Shown here: piece by piece, positions 18,298 to 27,195 of the stretch | How positions within the stretch are numbered: position 1 is the stretch's first letter | Layout of the letters: each line of letters opens with the position of its first letter | Assembly (NCBI GenBank): GCA_035326705.1 | Contig: DAOLES010000001.1 | Span: 437,653 to 501,652 of the forward strand | Reading direction: 5' to 3' | DNA: 64,000 bases | Source of the DNA: Oligoflexia bacterium | Lineage (GTDB): Bacteria > Bdellovibrionota_G > JALEGL01 | Program-made: the position numbers and the translations under genes | The notes under the pieces: generated by a model | Database searches by the model: none | Seen by the model: only the letters and a program-made list of their open reading frames with translations | Told to the model about the DNA's origin: nothing

Positions 18298-19148
18298 TAA
18301 AATTGAACTCCCAAGCTTATTCCATATCTAAAATTAACTGGTATTTTTTGATCAGCTGACAACATAGTCCTTAACTGCAATGGACTTAAAATTATATTCA
18401 CTGTTTTATATTTATAGTTTAATTGCAGTAACTCTAAATGACTTATGACAGCATTTATTGATCGAGTATCATCAAATAATTTTTCATAGCCTACATACAT
18501 TGCTGATGATAACTGATAGTTGTTTTTTGCTGAAAAATGGTACTTAAACCCAGGGCCTACACTGTATGTTTTAAACAAATCATTGTACAAAAAATCTGCA
18601 TTCAAACTCAATCCATACTGTTTCCATCTTCTTTCATAAAAAGCAGATACACCTGTTTGATTGGTAGAAAATTGTTTGATATTTTTATAATGAACTAAAC
18701 CTATATAATAATTGTGCCGCTTATCATTTACAGAAACCTTTTTTGGCTTCTGATAAGTTTTCTGTTTCATAACTGCGGGTGAAGGGCTATGATTTTGTTG
18801 AGTTAACTCTTTTTTCTTATACAGTTGAATTAAATTTTTTTTGACCCAAATATTTTTTTCAGGTTTTTGTTTTACTCTTATTGCATAAAATTCACCTTGT
18901 TGTGAAACAACACTCACCATATCTCCTGGTCTAAGCGTAGCTATTGTTTTTGAATTTAACCATGGTTTTTCTTTGACGTCTGCCGTCATTTTTATTTTAC
19001 CCGAATATCTATAACTACTACTATTAATTCTGTAATCTTTGGCATAACACTTATCAAGGCTAATGAAAGTTAATGCAACAGCAAATAAAAAAGAGCAAAG
19101 TGTTTCTAACACCTTGCTCTTTCTAATTAAAAAAGTATTTTTAAACAC
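18297..19148 (-). CDS. SH3-domain protein with outer-membrane barrel-like C-terminus
   Basis: A 283-residue exported protein. Residues 1-36 form a signal peptide with a basic start. Residues 45-110 resemble a bacterial SH3 domain (KPWLNSKTIATLRPGDMVSVV, given as positions 61-81), followed by a linker. From about residue 145 alternating hydrophobic strands end in ...GISLGVQF, whose terminal Phe is typical of outer-membrane barrels. The start is a GTG at 19148 without a clear ribosome binding site. A terminator-like hairpin lies inside codons 10-20, so expression may depend on read-through from the upstream TPR gene. Function unknown. Confidence 0.7.
   Translation of the reverse strand: MFKNTFLIRKSKVLETLCSFLFAVALTFISLDKCYAKDYRINSSSYRYSGKIKMTADVKEKPWLNSKTIATLRPGDMVSVVSQQGEFYAIRVKQKPEKNIWVKKNLIQLYKKKELTQQNHSPSPAVMKQKTYQKPKKVSVNDKRHNYYIGLVHYKNIKQFSTNQTGVSAFYERRWKQYGLSLNADFLYNDLFKTYSVGPGFKYHFSAKNNYQLSSAMYVGYEKLFDDTRSINAVISHLELLQLNYKYKTVNIILSPLQLRTMLSADQKIPVNFRYGISLGVQF
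19085..19121 (-). terminator. Intrinsic terminator hairpin inside the signal-peptide codons of the SH3 gene
   Basis: On the minus strand, 14-nt arms (19108-19121 and 19091-19104) pair with one G-T wobble around a 3-nt loop and are followed by six T residues (19085-19090). It lies 63 nt past the stop of the 1394-residue TPR gene, where a terminator would be expected, but also within the coding start of the next gene. Confidence 0.7.
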
Positions 19149-19183
19149 TGAATAAGCTTTACTTGATCAAAGCGTACAAAAAC

Positions 19184-22100
19184 TTACCTTACTTTCAAGT
19201 CAGTTAAAGACTTAACTTGAGCTGACTTACCATATGCTTCACTGGCTTTTTTATCCATTCCTTTAGCTTTATAAAGGTCTCCCAACACAGAATAAGCCTC
19301 TTGATATTTATCATTTAATTGCACTGCTTTTTCAAGGTTTTGAATGGCATCATTAGGCTTACCATTTTCCTTTGCAACTACGCCTAAACCGTAATAAATT
19401 TCTGGCTGGTCAGGACTGATTCTTCTAGCTCTGTCAAACCTTTCTTGTGCTCCAAATATATCTTTTTGCTCTAATAAAATTAGACCAAATAAAATTTGTG
19501 CTTTTGCAAAATCAGGTCTATCGACCAAAGCTCTATCCAGTTCTTTTGCAGATTCATCTTTTTGATTATTATCATAATAGACTTTAGCTAACTTATACCT
19601 AACTTGGGCATCAGATGGCTTTGCCTCAATATAGTCATTTAACAGCTCTATTGCTGTATTGTAATCACCTTTATCTTCATAATACTCAGACAGTCTTACA
19701 ACCGCATCCCTATCATTCTCTTTGTACTTTAATACATCTTTATAAGATTTAGCCGCAGCTTCAATATTACCTATTTTGTAATACACGTCTCCTAAATCTC
19801 TATGAGCATCGACATAATCTTTTTCCAATGCAATAGCTTTTTTAAGGGCAGTAATTTTACCTGTAGAGTCGCTATCTTTTAGAAGCTTTGCCTTTTCATA
19901 GTGTGGAGCAGCAAACTTTCTATCTGCAACAATTGCTTTATTAAAAGCCGTTAAAGCATTGTTTTTTTGACCTAAATTTAAATAGGTTAAAGCTTGTTTA
20001 TAATAAGCTCTCCCATAGGTTTTATCTAAAGCAACGGCTTTTTTCAACGACGACAAAGCTTCTTGGTTTTTGTTTAGTTTATAGTCAACATCCCCAAGTT
20101 TATACCAATACTCTGCATTTTTCTTATCCAGTGCAGTCAACTCTTTTAATACTTGTTTTCTTTTTTCTAGATCACTTTTTCCAGAGTACAGATCAACTAA
20201 AGCTAAACGAGATTCAACATCACTGGCACTATTTTTTCTAGCCTCCTCAAATGCTTTTTCAGCCAATTGTTTTTGTTGCAACTTTAAATATTGCTGACCT
20301 AAAAGAGCATAAGCTTTTGCAAACTTTGGATCTATACTTGTCGCTCTTTCTAAAGCATCAATGGCTGGCTTTGTTTTTTTATTGTTTGCATAGGCGTTAC
20401 CTAAGCCATACAAGGAATCCGCACTATTAGAATTTAATGCAATCGCTTTTTCATAACCTCTAGTAGCATCTGACCATTTATTTATCTCACTAGAACTCTT
20501 GGCATAACCTAACCATGCTTTTTCATCAGTAGAGTCTAAGCTTGCAACTTTTGCATAAGATTTAGCCGCATCTTTATGCTTATTCATGTTCTCATATATA
20601 TCTGCTTGTAACATCCAGTAATCTTTATTTTTAGATGCATATCGTACTGATCTTGAAATAGCTTTACTGGCTTTATCCCATTGTTTCTTTTCTTTTAAAC
20701 TTCTTGCGTAATCATAATAATAACGCGGGTTTTTTGAATCAATTAAGGTTGCTTTTTGAAATGAAACAGCTGCTTTATCAACTTGCTTGTTTTTCATTTG
20801 TATCATACCAATATTCCAATGAACATCCGCAAGACTATTATTTTGTGCAGCTGCTTGCTCTAGTGAGGCTTGAGCTTTATTTAAATCACCCTTTTTCAAC
20901 CATGCCATACCTAAGGTTTTCTGAGCTTCCCAGTAATTAGGTTTGATTTTAACCGCTTGATCTAAAAATTCGATTGATTTATTGTATTTAGCATCATCAT
21001 AGTATTGTTGACCAATAAGGTAATTGACCTCGCTATTACTCTTATCAATTGCATAATAACCCAACAAAGCTTGTCTAGAGTCTGCTAGATCCTGTTGTTC
21101 ACTTTGTTTTTTTGCAAGTGATACAATTGACTTTTTATACAATGAATTTGAACTTGATAAACGTAATGCCATTAAATAGCTTTTTTGAGCGAGCGCATAA
21201 TCATTTAAATCTTCATAAAGAACACCTAACTCATAGTGTGCTTTATCGTTCTTAGGATTCAACTGAATAAGATCTTGGTAGGAAGCAACCGCTTCATTTT
21301 TCTGATTTGCCTTGGCCATAGCCTCAGCTTTCTCTTGCAAAATGGTTTCATCTTTTGAACTTAAAATATTCGCTTTAGAAAAAGCTTTAGCTGCATCAGT
21401 CCATCTGTTTTGGTTTTTATAGGCATAGCCAAGATTTTCCCATGATATTAAAGAGTTAGCATCAACTGCAATTGCTTTATTAAGTGGGGAAACTGCGTCT
21501 TTATAGTTTTTAGTTTCAACATATGCATGTCCAAGACTTTCATTAACTTTTAAATCTGTATCACGCCCATATTTTTTGGCATTTTCAAAAGCAGGAATTG
21601 CTTTTTCATATTGTTTTTGGGCATAATAATTATGGCCTAAGTAAGCATAATAAATACCTTTTTTGCTATCTAAAATGGTTGCTGATTTTAACTCTTTCTC
21701 AGCATCTTTATAGTTTTTTTGCTCATAATATATTTTACCTAAGTCAAAATGTGTCTGAGCGTTTTTTCCATCATATTTAATTGCTGTTTTGTAGTGCTTT
21801 ATTGCTAAATCAGTTTTTTTATTTCTTTGGTCAATTTCAGCTTTTTTAACCCAAGCAATAGCAAGGTTTGGCTTTAAAGCATTAACTTTTTCATACCTCT
21901 GATACGCTAGTGAATAATTTTTCTGCTCATTGTACAAGTCTGCAAGCAGCAATTGACCTTTTACATCTTTGGCTTGATTTTTAGTATAGGTTTCTAAATC
22001 GCTGATGGCTGATGCTTTTTTACCTGTATGAGTTTTAGTCTTAGCACGCATAAAGTATAAATCATCATCTTTTGGGTTAAGGGCTATGGCTTTGCTCAAG

Positions 22101-23368
22101 CTATCTTCAGCTTTTTGATATGATTTTTGTTCGTATTGAGCAACTGCCAATATTTTTGAACTTTTAACGGTAGGTTTTTGTAATGTGTGTAAAGTTAAGA
22201 CAGCTTCCTCAGCTTTTTTCCAGTCTTTTTTCTCAGTATACAAATAGCTTAACAATTCCCAAGCTGAATCACTTTGTGGCTTATCTTTAACCAGGGACTC
22301 TAAAACATCTACAGCCAATGGCTTTTTATTACTTTTAACCAATGATCTAGCATAAGCAAGACGTGCTTGTTCATTTTTAGAGTTTTTCTTTAAACCTAAA
22401 GCAAACGCTTGCGCTGCTTGCGAGTATTTTTGTTGTTTTTCTAATGCGTAGCCTAAAATAAAATATAAATCTGCATCGTTTGAAGTAATCCCTAACGCTT
22501 GCCTTGAATACTTTTCAGCTCCATCATAATCTTTTGCTGCTAAGTTAATTTTTGCAATATATTTTCTAGATTCTACATCTTCAGTATTTGCCCGTGCAGC
22601 TTTTTGAAAGCTTTTATTGGCTCCATCATAGTCTTTAAGAGCATACAAGGCTTTACCTTGTCCCAGATGACCAACAAACTCTTGCTCAACATCTTTTAAA
22701 GATATTGCTTTTTGATAGGCAGCACTTGCATCCTTATAACGCGCCATTTCATAATAGGTTGCACCCAATTGATTCCATAAAAGCGCTTGTTTTGGTTCCA
22801 CTTTAAGCGCTTGCTTAATTTCTGCTGAGGCTAAATCATAATTTTTTAAATTTAAATAGGCTTGACCTTTTAATCGATAAATATCTGCTGCAAAACTCTT
22901 GCTGATTGATACACCTTCAAGGTAACTTAAAACTTCTTTTGATTTGCCTTTATTAGCTTCAATCTTAGCTAAACCTACTTTTGACTCAACATGCTCACTG
23001 TTGTATTTGAAAGCTTTTTTGTAATAGTCCTCAGCTTCAGAGTAATCATTCTTAAGCAAGGCAATATTACCTATTTTAGAGTAAACATAAGGATTTTGAC
23101 TTTTCAGCTTATCAGCTTTTTTATAAGCTATTAAAGCTCCATTGGCGTTGCCCTGTCCCTCTAAGCTTCTACCAAGCCAGTAATACAATTCACTGTCATC
23201 AGGATTATGTATTGTGGCTCTACGAAATGCATTAGAAGCCTCACTCCACTTTTGTTGTTTTAATAAAGTTTTACCATCTCTTAACAGAGCTGCCGCAGAC
23301 TGTGCCTGCAATGAAAACGAAACAAAACAGACCATAGCCAACACAGCAGACTTAAAACAATTTTTCAT
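19184..23368 (-). CDS. Very large periplasmic TPR-repeat protein
   Basis: A 1394-residue protein made almost entirely of tetratricopeptide repeats after a signal peptide (residues 1-25, ending LQAQSA). At 34 residues per unit about 40 repeats fit, with consensus features such as YYEQKNYKDAEKELKSA and a Pro near the end of many units. No enzymatic domain is visible. Exported TPR superhelices of this size usually serve as assembly scaffolds for envelope complexes. A sigma-70-like promoter lies about 120 nt upstream and a terminator follows the stop, so it appears to be its own unit. Function unknown. Confidence 0.88.
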   Translation of the reverse strand: MKNCFKSAVLAMVCFVSFSLQAQSAAALLRDGKTLLKQQKWSEASNAFRRATIHNPDDSELYYWLGRSLEGQGNANGALIAYKKADKLKSQNPYVYSKIGNIALLKNDYSEAEDYYKKAFKYNSEHVESKVGLAKIEANKGKSKEVLSYLEGVSISKSFAADIYRLKGQAYLNLKNYDLASAEIKQALKVEPKQALLWNQLGATYYEMARYKDASAAYQKAISLKDVEQEFVGHLGQGKALYALKDYDGANKSFQKAARANTEDVESRKYIAKINLAAKDYDGAEKYSRQALGITSNDADLYFILGYALEKQQKYSQAAQAFALGLKKNSKNEQARLAYARSLVKSNKKPLAVDVLESLVKDKPQSDSAWELLSYLYTEKKDWKKAEEAVLTLHTLQKPTVKSSKILAVAQYEQKSYQKAEDSLSKAIALNPKDDDLYFMRAKTKTHTGKKASAISDLETYTKNQAKDVKGQLLLADLYNEQKNYSLAYQRYEKVNALKPNLAIAWVKKAEIDQRNKKTDLAIKHYKTAIKYDGKNAQTHFDLGKIYYEQKNYKDAEKELKSATILDSKKGIYYAYLGHNYYAQKQYEKAIPAFENAKKYGRDTDLKVNESLGHAYVETKNYKDAVSPLNKAIAVDANSLISWENLGYAYKNQNRWTDAAKAFSKANILSSKDETILQEKAEAMAKANQKNEAVASYQDLIQLNPKNDKAHYELGVLYEDLNDYALAQKSYLMALRLSSSNSLYKKSIVSLAKKQSEQQDLADSRQALLGYYAIDKSNSEVNYLIGQQYYDDAKYNKSIEFLDQAVKIKPNYWEAQKTLGMAWLKKGDLNKAQASLEQAAAQNNSLADVHWNIGMIQMKNKQVDKAAVSFQKATLIDSKNPRYYYDYARSLKEKKQWDKASKAISRSVRYASKNKDYWMLQADIYENMNKHKDAAKSYAKVASLDSTDEKAWLGYAKSSSEINKWSDATRGYEKAIALNSNSADSLYGLGNAYANNKKTKPAIDALERATSIDPKFAKAYALLGQQYLKLQQKQLAEKAFEEARKNSASDVESRLALVDLYSGKSDLEKRKQVLKELTALDKKNAEYWYKLGDVDYKLNKNQEALSSLKKAVALDKTYGRAYYKQALTYLNLGQKNNALTAFNKAIVADRKFAAPHYEKAKLLKDSDSTGKITALKKAIALEKDYVDAHRDLGDVYYKIGNIEAAAKSYKDVLKYKENDRDAVVRLSEYYEDKGDYNTAIELLNDYIEAKPSDAQVRYKLAKVYYDNNQKDESAKELDRALVDRPDFAKAQILFGLILLEQKDIFGAQERFDRARRISPDQPEIYYGLGVVAKENGKPNDAIQNLEKAVQLNDKYQEAYSVLGDLYKAKGMDKKASEAYGKSAQVKSLTDLKVR

Positions 23369-23496
23369 ACTTATTTTTAACTCCTAAAGAATGAAATTCT
23401 ATAAACAAATTACATCGGCAAAGGCCACAGAGGTAAATCTGCACCAGAAAAACTACATGGCACAAGACTTACAGTAAAAACCCCAACTCTCTTTAT

Positions 23497-23524
23497 ATTT
23501 TAGTCTTTTCAGCCAATTGGTCAA
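23497..23524 (-). promoter_or_regulatory. Candidate sigma-70 promoter for the large TPR gene
   Basis: TTGACC (23519-23524) and TAAAAT (23497-23502) are separated by 16 nt on the minus strand, about 120 nt upstream of the start at 23368. In AT-rich DNA such matches occur by chance, so this is only moderately supported. Confidence 0.4.
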
Positions 23525-23599
23525 GTAATTGAATAAGATACAATAATCTTTGGTCAAAATATGTATTAATCAAAAAAATGGCGTATATTATTGCAATAT

Positions 23600-23968
23600 T
23601 TATGCTTTAAAAAACAAGGGTGAAAGTATAATTAAAACGATCACTAAAATTAATCCAGCCCAGAGCAAAAGGTTTTTTTTCACATTTACCTGATACTCTC
23701 TATAAACTAGACTATTTTCTTTGATGGTTTCTTCCTGTTCCGATAGTTCCATTAAATACTTCTGAACCAATTCATTTTCATCTGTTTGCAGTATCTTGGC
23801 AACGCTTCTTAAAAACCCCACAACAAACGCTTTTGGAGGTAATGCGTTAAACCTATCCTCTTCAAGTGCTTCAAGGTAAACTTTTCTCACTTTGGTTAAC
23901 TTTAAGATATCGTCTTTGGTCAAACCTTTTTCTTTACGTTTTTCAACAAAATATTTACCAAACGTCAT
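23600..23968 (-). CDS. RodZ-like helix-turn-helix membrane protein, short form
   Basis: A 122-residue protein with an N-terminal HTH_25 domain typical of RodZ (FGKYFVEKRKEKGLTKDDIL, LTKVRKVYLEALE, PPKAFVVGFLRSVAKIL) and one membrane segment at about residues 98-118. RodZ links the MreB cytoskeleton to cell-wall synthesis. The usual periplasmic domain is absent: the protein ends just after the membrane segment. It follows the PilF-like gene by 7 nt, keeping the common order ndk-rlmN-pilF-rodZ. Confidence 0.8.
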   Translation of the reverse strand: MTFGKYFVEKRKEKGLTKDDILKLTKVRKVYLEALEEDRFNALPPKAFVVGFLRSVAKILQTDENELVQKYLMELSEQEETIKENSLVYREYQVNVKKNLLLWAGLILVIVLIILSPLFFKA

Positions 23969-23975
23969 GATCTAT

Positions 23976-24761
23976 TCATCTCCCAGCAATTTCTTTTTGA
24001 CAAGCTTTATATGCCTGTCCATCTTTGTTAGCGAACTTCAAACATCCTTCCAGAGCTTGCTGGCGATTTTTGTAGTCTTTAAATATGGCATATATTTGAC
24101 TAAGCTTTAAAAAAGAATAACCACAGGCCTCACCCCATGAACTTTCCTGTGTCGCCTGGCATGCCTCAGATGCAGATTTATAATAACCTTCAGATTTTTT
24201 GTAATTTTTTTGTTTAAAATGAACGGCTCCAAGTTTATCCAAAGCAAGTACAAAACGTGGATTGCTATTGATTGCTTTTTCATAGTTTTCAACAGCCAAA
24301 TCATCTTTTGCCATTTTTTCATAAGTTCGACCTAAATTATAATAAGCTCGCTCAGGCGTTGCATACAGTAAGTTTGATACTGCTTTTTCACAATGCTCTT
24401 GCGCTTTGCTAAAACGATTTACCTCTATGTAAAGCGCACATAAATTGTTATGCGCATCTGCAAACTTATCATTTACTTTTACAGCTTTTTGAAAATGTTT
24501 TTCAGCTTTTTCATAGCGCTTACTTTGAAACAAAATTAAACCATAAAAATTATGTGCTTCACTATTTTTTGAGTTTTCTTTTAAAGAATCTTCAAGGTTA
24601 ACAATGGCTTCTGGAACACGACCCCTAAAATAAAACTTTTTAGCTATATTATACTTTAACTCAGAGTTCTCAATACGCTTGGGATCTTTACCGCAGGCAA
24701 CAAGCCCCGACAAGGCTACACATAACAATAATAGTACATTAGTTTTAAAATAACATTTCAT
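23976..24761 (-). CDS. PilF/PilW-like TPR lipoprotein
   Basis: Outer-membrane lipoprotein that in type IV pilus systems acts as pilotin for the PilQ secretin (PilF, PilW or Tgl). The 261-residue product has a lipoprotein signal with lipobox LVAC (Cys23) and about five TPR units (for example NSEAHNFYGLILFQSKRYEKA, given as positions 68-88). The neighbourhood ndk-rlmN-pilF-rodZ is the one seen in many proteobacteria. The complete pilus locus at 32-46 kb supports the role. Confidence 0.82.
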   Translation of the reverse strand: MKCYFKTNVLLLLCVALSGLVACGKDPKRIENSELKYNIAKKFYFRGRVPEAIVNLEDSLKENSKNSEAHNFYGLILFQSKRYEKAEKHFQKAVKVNDKFADAHNNLCALYIEVNRFSKAQEHCEKAVSNLLYATPERAYYNLGRTYEKMAKDDLAVENYEKAINSNPRFVLALDKLGAVHFKQKNYKKSEGYYKSASEACQATQESSWGEACGYSFLKLSQIYAIFKDYKNRQQALEGCLKFANKDGQAYKACQKEIAGR

Positions 24762-24762
24762 A

Positions 24763-25200
24763 TCAAAAACCCAGTAACACTTTCTGAATAGCTTTCTCTT
24801 CTCTTGAGGGCTTATTTACACTTTTAGGTAATATAGACTTTTTATTTTCTATAAAGGCTAATGTTTCCATAAAGTCATTACTTTTCACATTTGATTCTAG
24901 TTGTTCAAGGTTTTTCATAGAAAATCCTAGTTTTTCTAAATAATCTAGAACATAAACCTCTTGCTTTGACGCATTGCCGGCAATGTCAGTTTCATCAAAC
25001 TGAATACGAATAACTTTTTTAACACTATTAGAGTGAAAGAAAATATTAAGTAACGAAACATCCTCGCCAACGGTTGCGTAGGCTTCTAGACCCTCAACAA
25101 CTTTATTGTCAATTTTAATGGACCCGGTATTGGTTGATTTAAAAAACTTTTCACAGCTTTTCCACTCTTGCAAACTAATTTTATCATTATGAATTTTCAT
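24763..25200 (-). CDS. Hypothetical protein between rlmN and the pilF-like gene
   Basis: A 145-residue soluble protein I do not recognise. It contains mixed strands and helices (SIKIDNKVVEGLEAYATVG, VYVLDYLEKLGFSMKNLEQL), no signal peptide, no Cys and no clear catalytic motif. It is one base from the pilF-like gene and 80 nt from rlmN. It interrupts an otherwise conserved gene order, so a role linked to pilotin or RodZ is possible but only inferred from position. Confidence 0.6.
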   Translation of the reverse strand: MKIHNDKISLQEWKSCEKFFKSTNTGSIKIDNKVVEGLEAYATVGEDVSLLNIFFHSNSVKKVIRIQFDETDIAGNASKQEVYVLDYLEKLGFSMKNLEQLESNVKSNDFMETLAFIENKKSILPKSVNKPSREEKAIQKVLLGF

Positions 25201-25280
25201 CAGATGCTAACATAACAAAAAATATGCTATTCCTCTATGAATTTCAAAAACTTCTCTATACATTTTATTTTTACTGCGGC

Positions 25281-26312
25281 TTAAACTACATCTTTTGCAG
25301 CTAACTGGCCACAAGCGCCCATGATGTCTTGCCCCCTATTTTTCCGCACCATAGAAATAATACCCTGTTCTTTTAAAATCTCTCTGAATCTTTCAATATT
25401 GTGTTCACGTGGGCTCTTAAACTCGGGTAAAATCTTATTTTCATTGTAAGGAATTAAGTTAACCTTTGCTTTTAACCCTTTAAGAAACTTTGCTAAATCA
25501 TAGGCATCTTGTTCACGATCTGTTCTCCCCTGAATCAAAACCACTTCAAAAGTAATTTTTCTACCTTTTCCTAAGCTAAGTCCTGAAAGCTCATGCTTAA
25601 GACGCTTTAAATCAAAGGTCTTATTGATTGGCATCCAATAATCTCTATCTTTATCATTAAATCCAGTGAGAGAAATAGCTAAGTTAACGTCACATTGTTG
25701 TAAAAATGGTTTTATTCTATTGGCCAAGCCCACGGTAGAAACCGTTATTTTTCTCTTACCAAAAGCATAGGTTTCTTTACTTTTAAGCATCTCAATGGCG
25801 GCAACTAGATTATTCATATTTTGCAAAGGCTCGCCCATGCCCATAAAAACCAAGTTGGTAATGCGTTTTTTCATCTTTTTACTGATGTACCAAATTTGAT
25901 AAACGATTTCTTCAACGCTTAGGTTACGTTTTAATCCTAAGGTTCCAGTTACACAAAAAGCACATTTCAACGCACAACCAGCCTGAGATGATACGCATAA
26001 TGTTGCCCTATCTTCTTCAGGCATCCAAACACTTTCTATGAGCGCATTATCCGTTAAATTAAACCTATACTTTATGGTTCCATCTTTTGAAAAATATGCT
26101 TCAGCACTCAATTTTGGAAAAGAAAAGTTTTCAGATAGTGCTTTTATTAATTCTTTTGGCAAGTTACTCATCTTAAAAAAATCATCACAGCCTTGCCCAT
26201 AGATCCAATTGAAAATTTGCTCTGCACGAAATTTAGGAAAGCCCTGTTCAAGCATGAACATCTGTAATTCACTGAGTGTTGTCACTAATATTTGTTTGTT
26301 CTGAGTCATCGC
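25281..26312 (-). CDS. rlmN: Dual-specificity 23S rRNA/tRNA m2A methyltransferase RlmN
   Basis: Radical-SAM enzyme that methylates A2503 of 23S rRNA and A37 of some tRNAs. The CxxxCxxC cluster motif is in GCALKCAFCVTG, followed by NLVFMGMGEPLQN, and the second catalytic Cys is in the C-terminal GACGQL. I take ATG 26312 (MTQNKQIL) as start; an in-frame start five codons earlier is inside the terminator T-run. No Shine-Dalgarno sequence is visible, and the ndk terminator ends 3 nt before this ATG. Confidence 0.95.
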   Translation of the reverse strand, partial: AMTQNKQILVTTLSELQMFMLEQGFPKFRAEQIFNWIYGQGCDDFFKMSNLPKELIKALSENFSFPKLSAEAYFSKDGTIKYRFNLTDNALIESVWMPEEDRATLCVSSQAGCALKCAFCVTGTLGLKRNLSVEEIVYQIWYISKKMKKRITNLVFMGMGEPLQNMNNLVAAIEMLKSKETYAFGKRKITVSTVGLANRIKPFLQQCDVNLAISLTGFNDKDRDYWMPINKTFDLKRLKHELSGLSLGKGRKITFEVVLIQGRTDREQDAYDLAKFLKGLKAKVNLIPYNENKILPEFKSPREHNIERFREILKEQGIISMVRKNRGQDIMGACGQLAAKDVV

Positions 26313-26314
26313 AT

Positions 26315-26346
26315 AAAAAAAGGCCAACCGCCTTTAACGGTTGGCC
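26315..26346 (-). terminator. Intrinsic terminator after ndk, abutting rlmN start
   Basis: On the minus strand a perfect 9-bp GC-rich stem (GGCCAACCG / CGGTTGGCC, loop of 7) is followed by seven T residues. It lies 24 nt after the ndk stop. The T-run ends 3 nt before the rlmN ATG. Confidence 0.85.
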
Positions 26347-26370
26347 TCTATATATCACAATTTAATCGTG

Positions 26371-26784
26371 TTAGATCAGGTTTTTTGATGAAAAGAAAAA
26401 GCTAATCTCTTTTTCTGCATTTTCTAAAGAATCTGAACCATGCACTGCATTTTTCTCAATATTGGTTGCAAATTGTTTTCTAATGGTTCCTTCAGCAGCC
26501 TCTGCAGGATTCGTTGCTCCCATAATTTCACGATTTGCTTTGACAGCATTTTCTTTTTCTAAAACCATAGCTACAACTGGGCCTGAAGTCATAAAAGACA
26601 CTAATTCACCATAAAAAGGTCTTTCTTTGTGCACTTCATAAAAAGATTCTGCTTCTTTGATTGAAAGTTGTTGTTTTTTTAATGCAACCACTTTAAAGCC
26701 ATTTTTTTCATAAATTGAAAGAATATCACCAATTGCATTTTTTTCGACTGCATCTGGTTTAATCATTGCTAATGTACGTTCCAT
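26371..26784 (-). CDS. ndk: Nucleoside diphosphate kinase
   Basis: Transfers the gamma-phosphate between nucleoside triphosphates and diphosphates. The 137-residue product starts MERTLAMIKPDAV, with GGAGG 10 nt upstream of the ATG at 26784, and has the active-site His in NAVHGSDS. The open frame extends 46 codons further upstream, but those run through the REP2 repeat and are not family sequence. Transcription probably comes from the region with the repeats behind sucD. Confidence 0.97.
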   Translation of the reverse strand: MERTLAMIKPDAVEKNAIGDILSIYEKNGFKVVALKKQQLSIKEAESFYEVHKERPFYGELVSFMTSGPVVAMVLEKENAVKANREIMGATNPAEAAEGTIRKQFATNIEKNAVHGSDSLENAEKEISFFFSSKNLI

Positions 26785-26862
26785 AGGAAAATCCTCCATT
26801 ATTTCTTTTTTTACACTACATACTTTTTTAACTCTGCCTAAAATCAAATAAAAAAGATTTTT

Positions 26863-26913
26863 GTACAGCGAGTTTGGGCCACATAGTGGCCTACTGTCTG
26901 AGCTGGTAGAAAA
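26863..26913 (-). repeat. REP2 copy 1, hairpin-bearing repeat upstream of ndk
   Basis: About 50 nt shared with 30465-30516: a conserved left flank (GT-CAGCGAGTTT, plus-strand view), a stem-loop and a conserved right flank (GAGCTGGTAGAAA). The stem here is GGCCAC/GTGGCC with an ATA loop (26877-26891). The same position in copy 2 has another stem sequence. Confidence 0.75.
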
Positions 26914-26956
26914 CTTTTTCATTTTGGTTTCTTTCTATCAGTTCAGTTAAAAAGGG

Positions 26957-27011
26957 TTATTTTAAAATACTGCTGACGGTTTTACCCAGTTCCGTTAAAT
27001 TGTCAACCACT
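26957..27011 (-). pseudogene. Relict second copy of the sucD 3' end
   Basis: The minus strand encodes VVDNLTELGKTVSSILK and a TAA stop at 26957-26959. This repeats the true SucD end (…VSEILK) found 277 nt upstream. Forty bases are identical; the last five codons differ at six bases, mostly silent. It has no start and is cut off from the gene by REP1 copy A. Confidence 0.8.
26972..27011. repeat. 40-bp perfect direct repeat, distal copy
   Basis: Identical over 40 nt to 27249-27288, which lies inside the sucD 3' end. The two copies flank 237 nt containing REP1 copy A. The layout resembles attL/attR sites of an element that integrated in a gene end, though no integrase is present. Confidence 0.85.
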
Positions 27012-27195
27012 CCCGCTTCGCTCTCTTTTTTAGCAGGGAAAACCGCTTTTCCCTCGCAAACAAAAAACGTCGTTTTTGTTTGCTCACCCTTTGCGATCGA
27101 CATCGATATAAAATCTCGTCTCCTCCAGCTTCTCTTTGAGAGAGGCGGCCGCCCCTCTCAAAAACAAAAAGCGTGGTTTTTGTTTTTTCACTCCC
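27012..27195. repeat. REP1 copy A, palindrome-rich dispersed repeat
   Basis: About 184 nt closely matching 44201-44389, and in its second half 30250-30326. It is built from two related modules, each beginning CGCTTCGCTCT or similar, with an A-rich/T-rich hairpin (CAAAAAACGTCGTTTTTG in module 1; AAAACAAAAA and TTTTTGTTTT arms in module 2) and ending in CACTCCC or CTCACCC. No transposase is present. Confidence 0.8.

Noticed and set aside
26785..26922. N-terminal extension of Ndk by 46 residues
   Set aside because: The ATG at 26784 has a GGAGG site and matches the family start; the extension is REP2 sequence.
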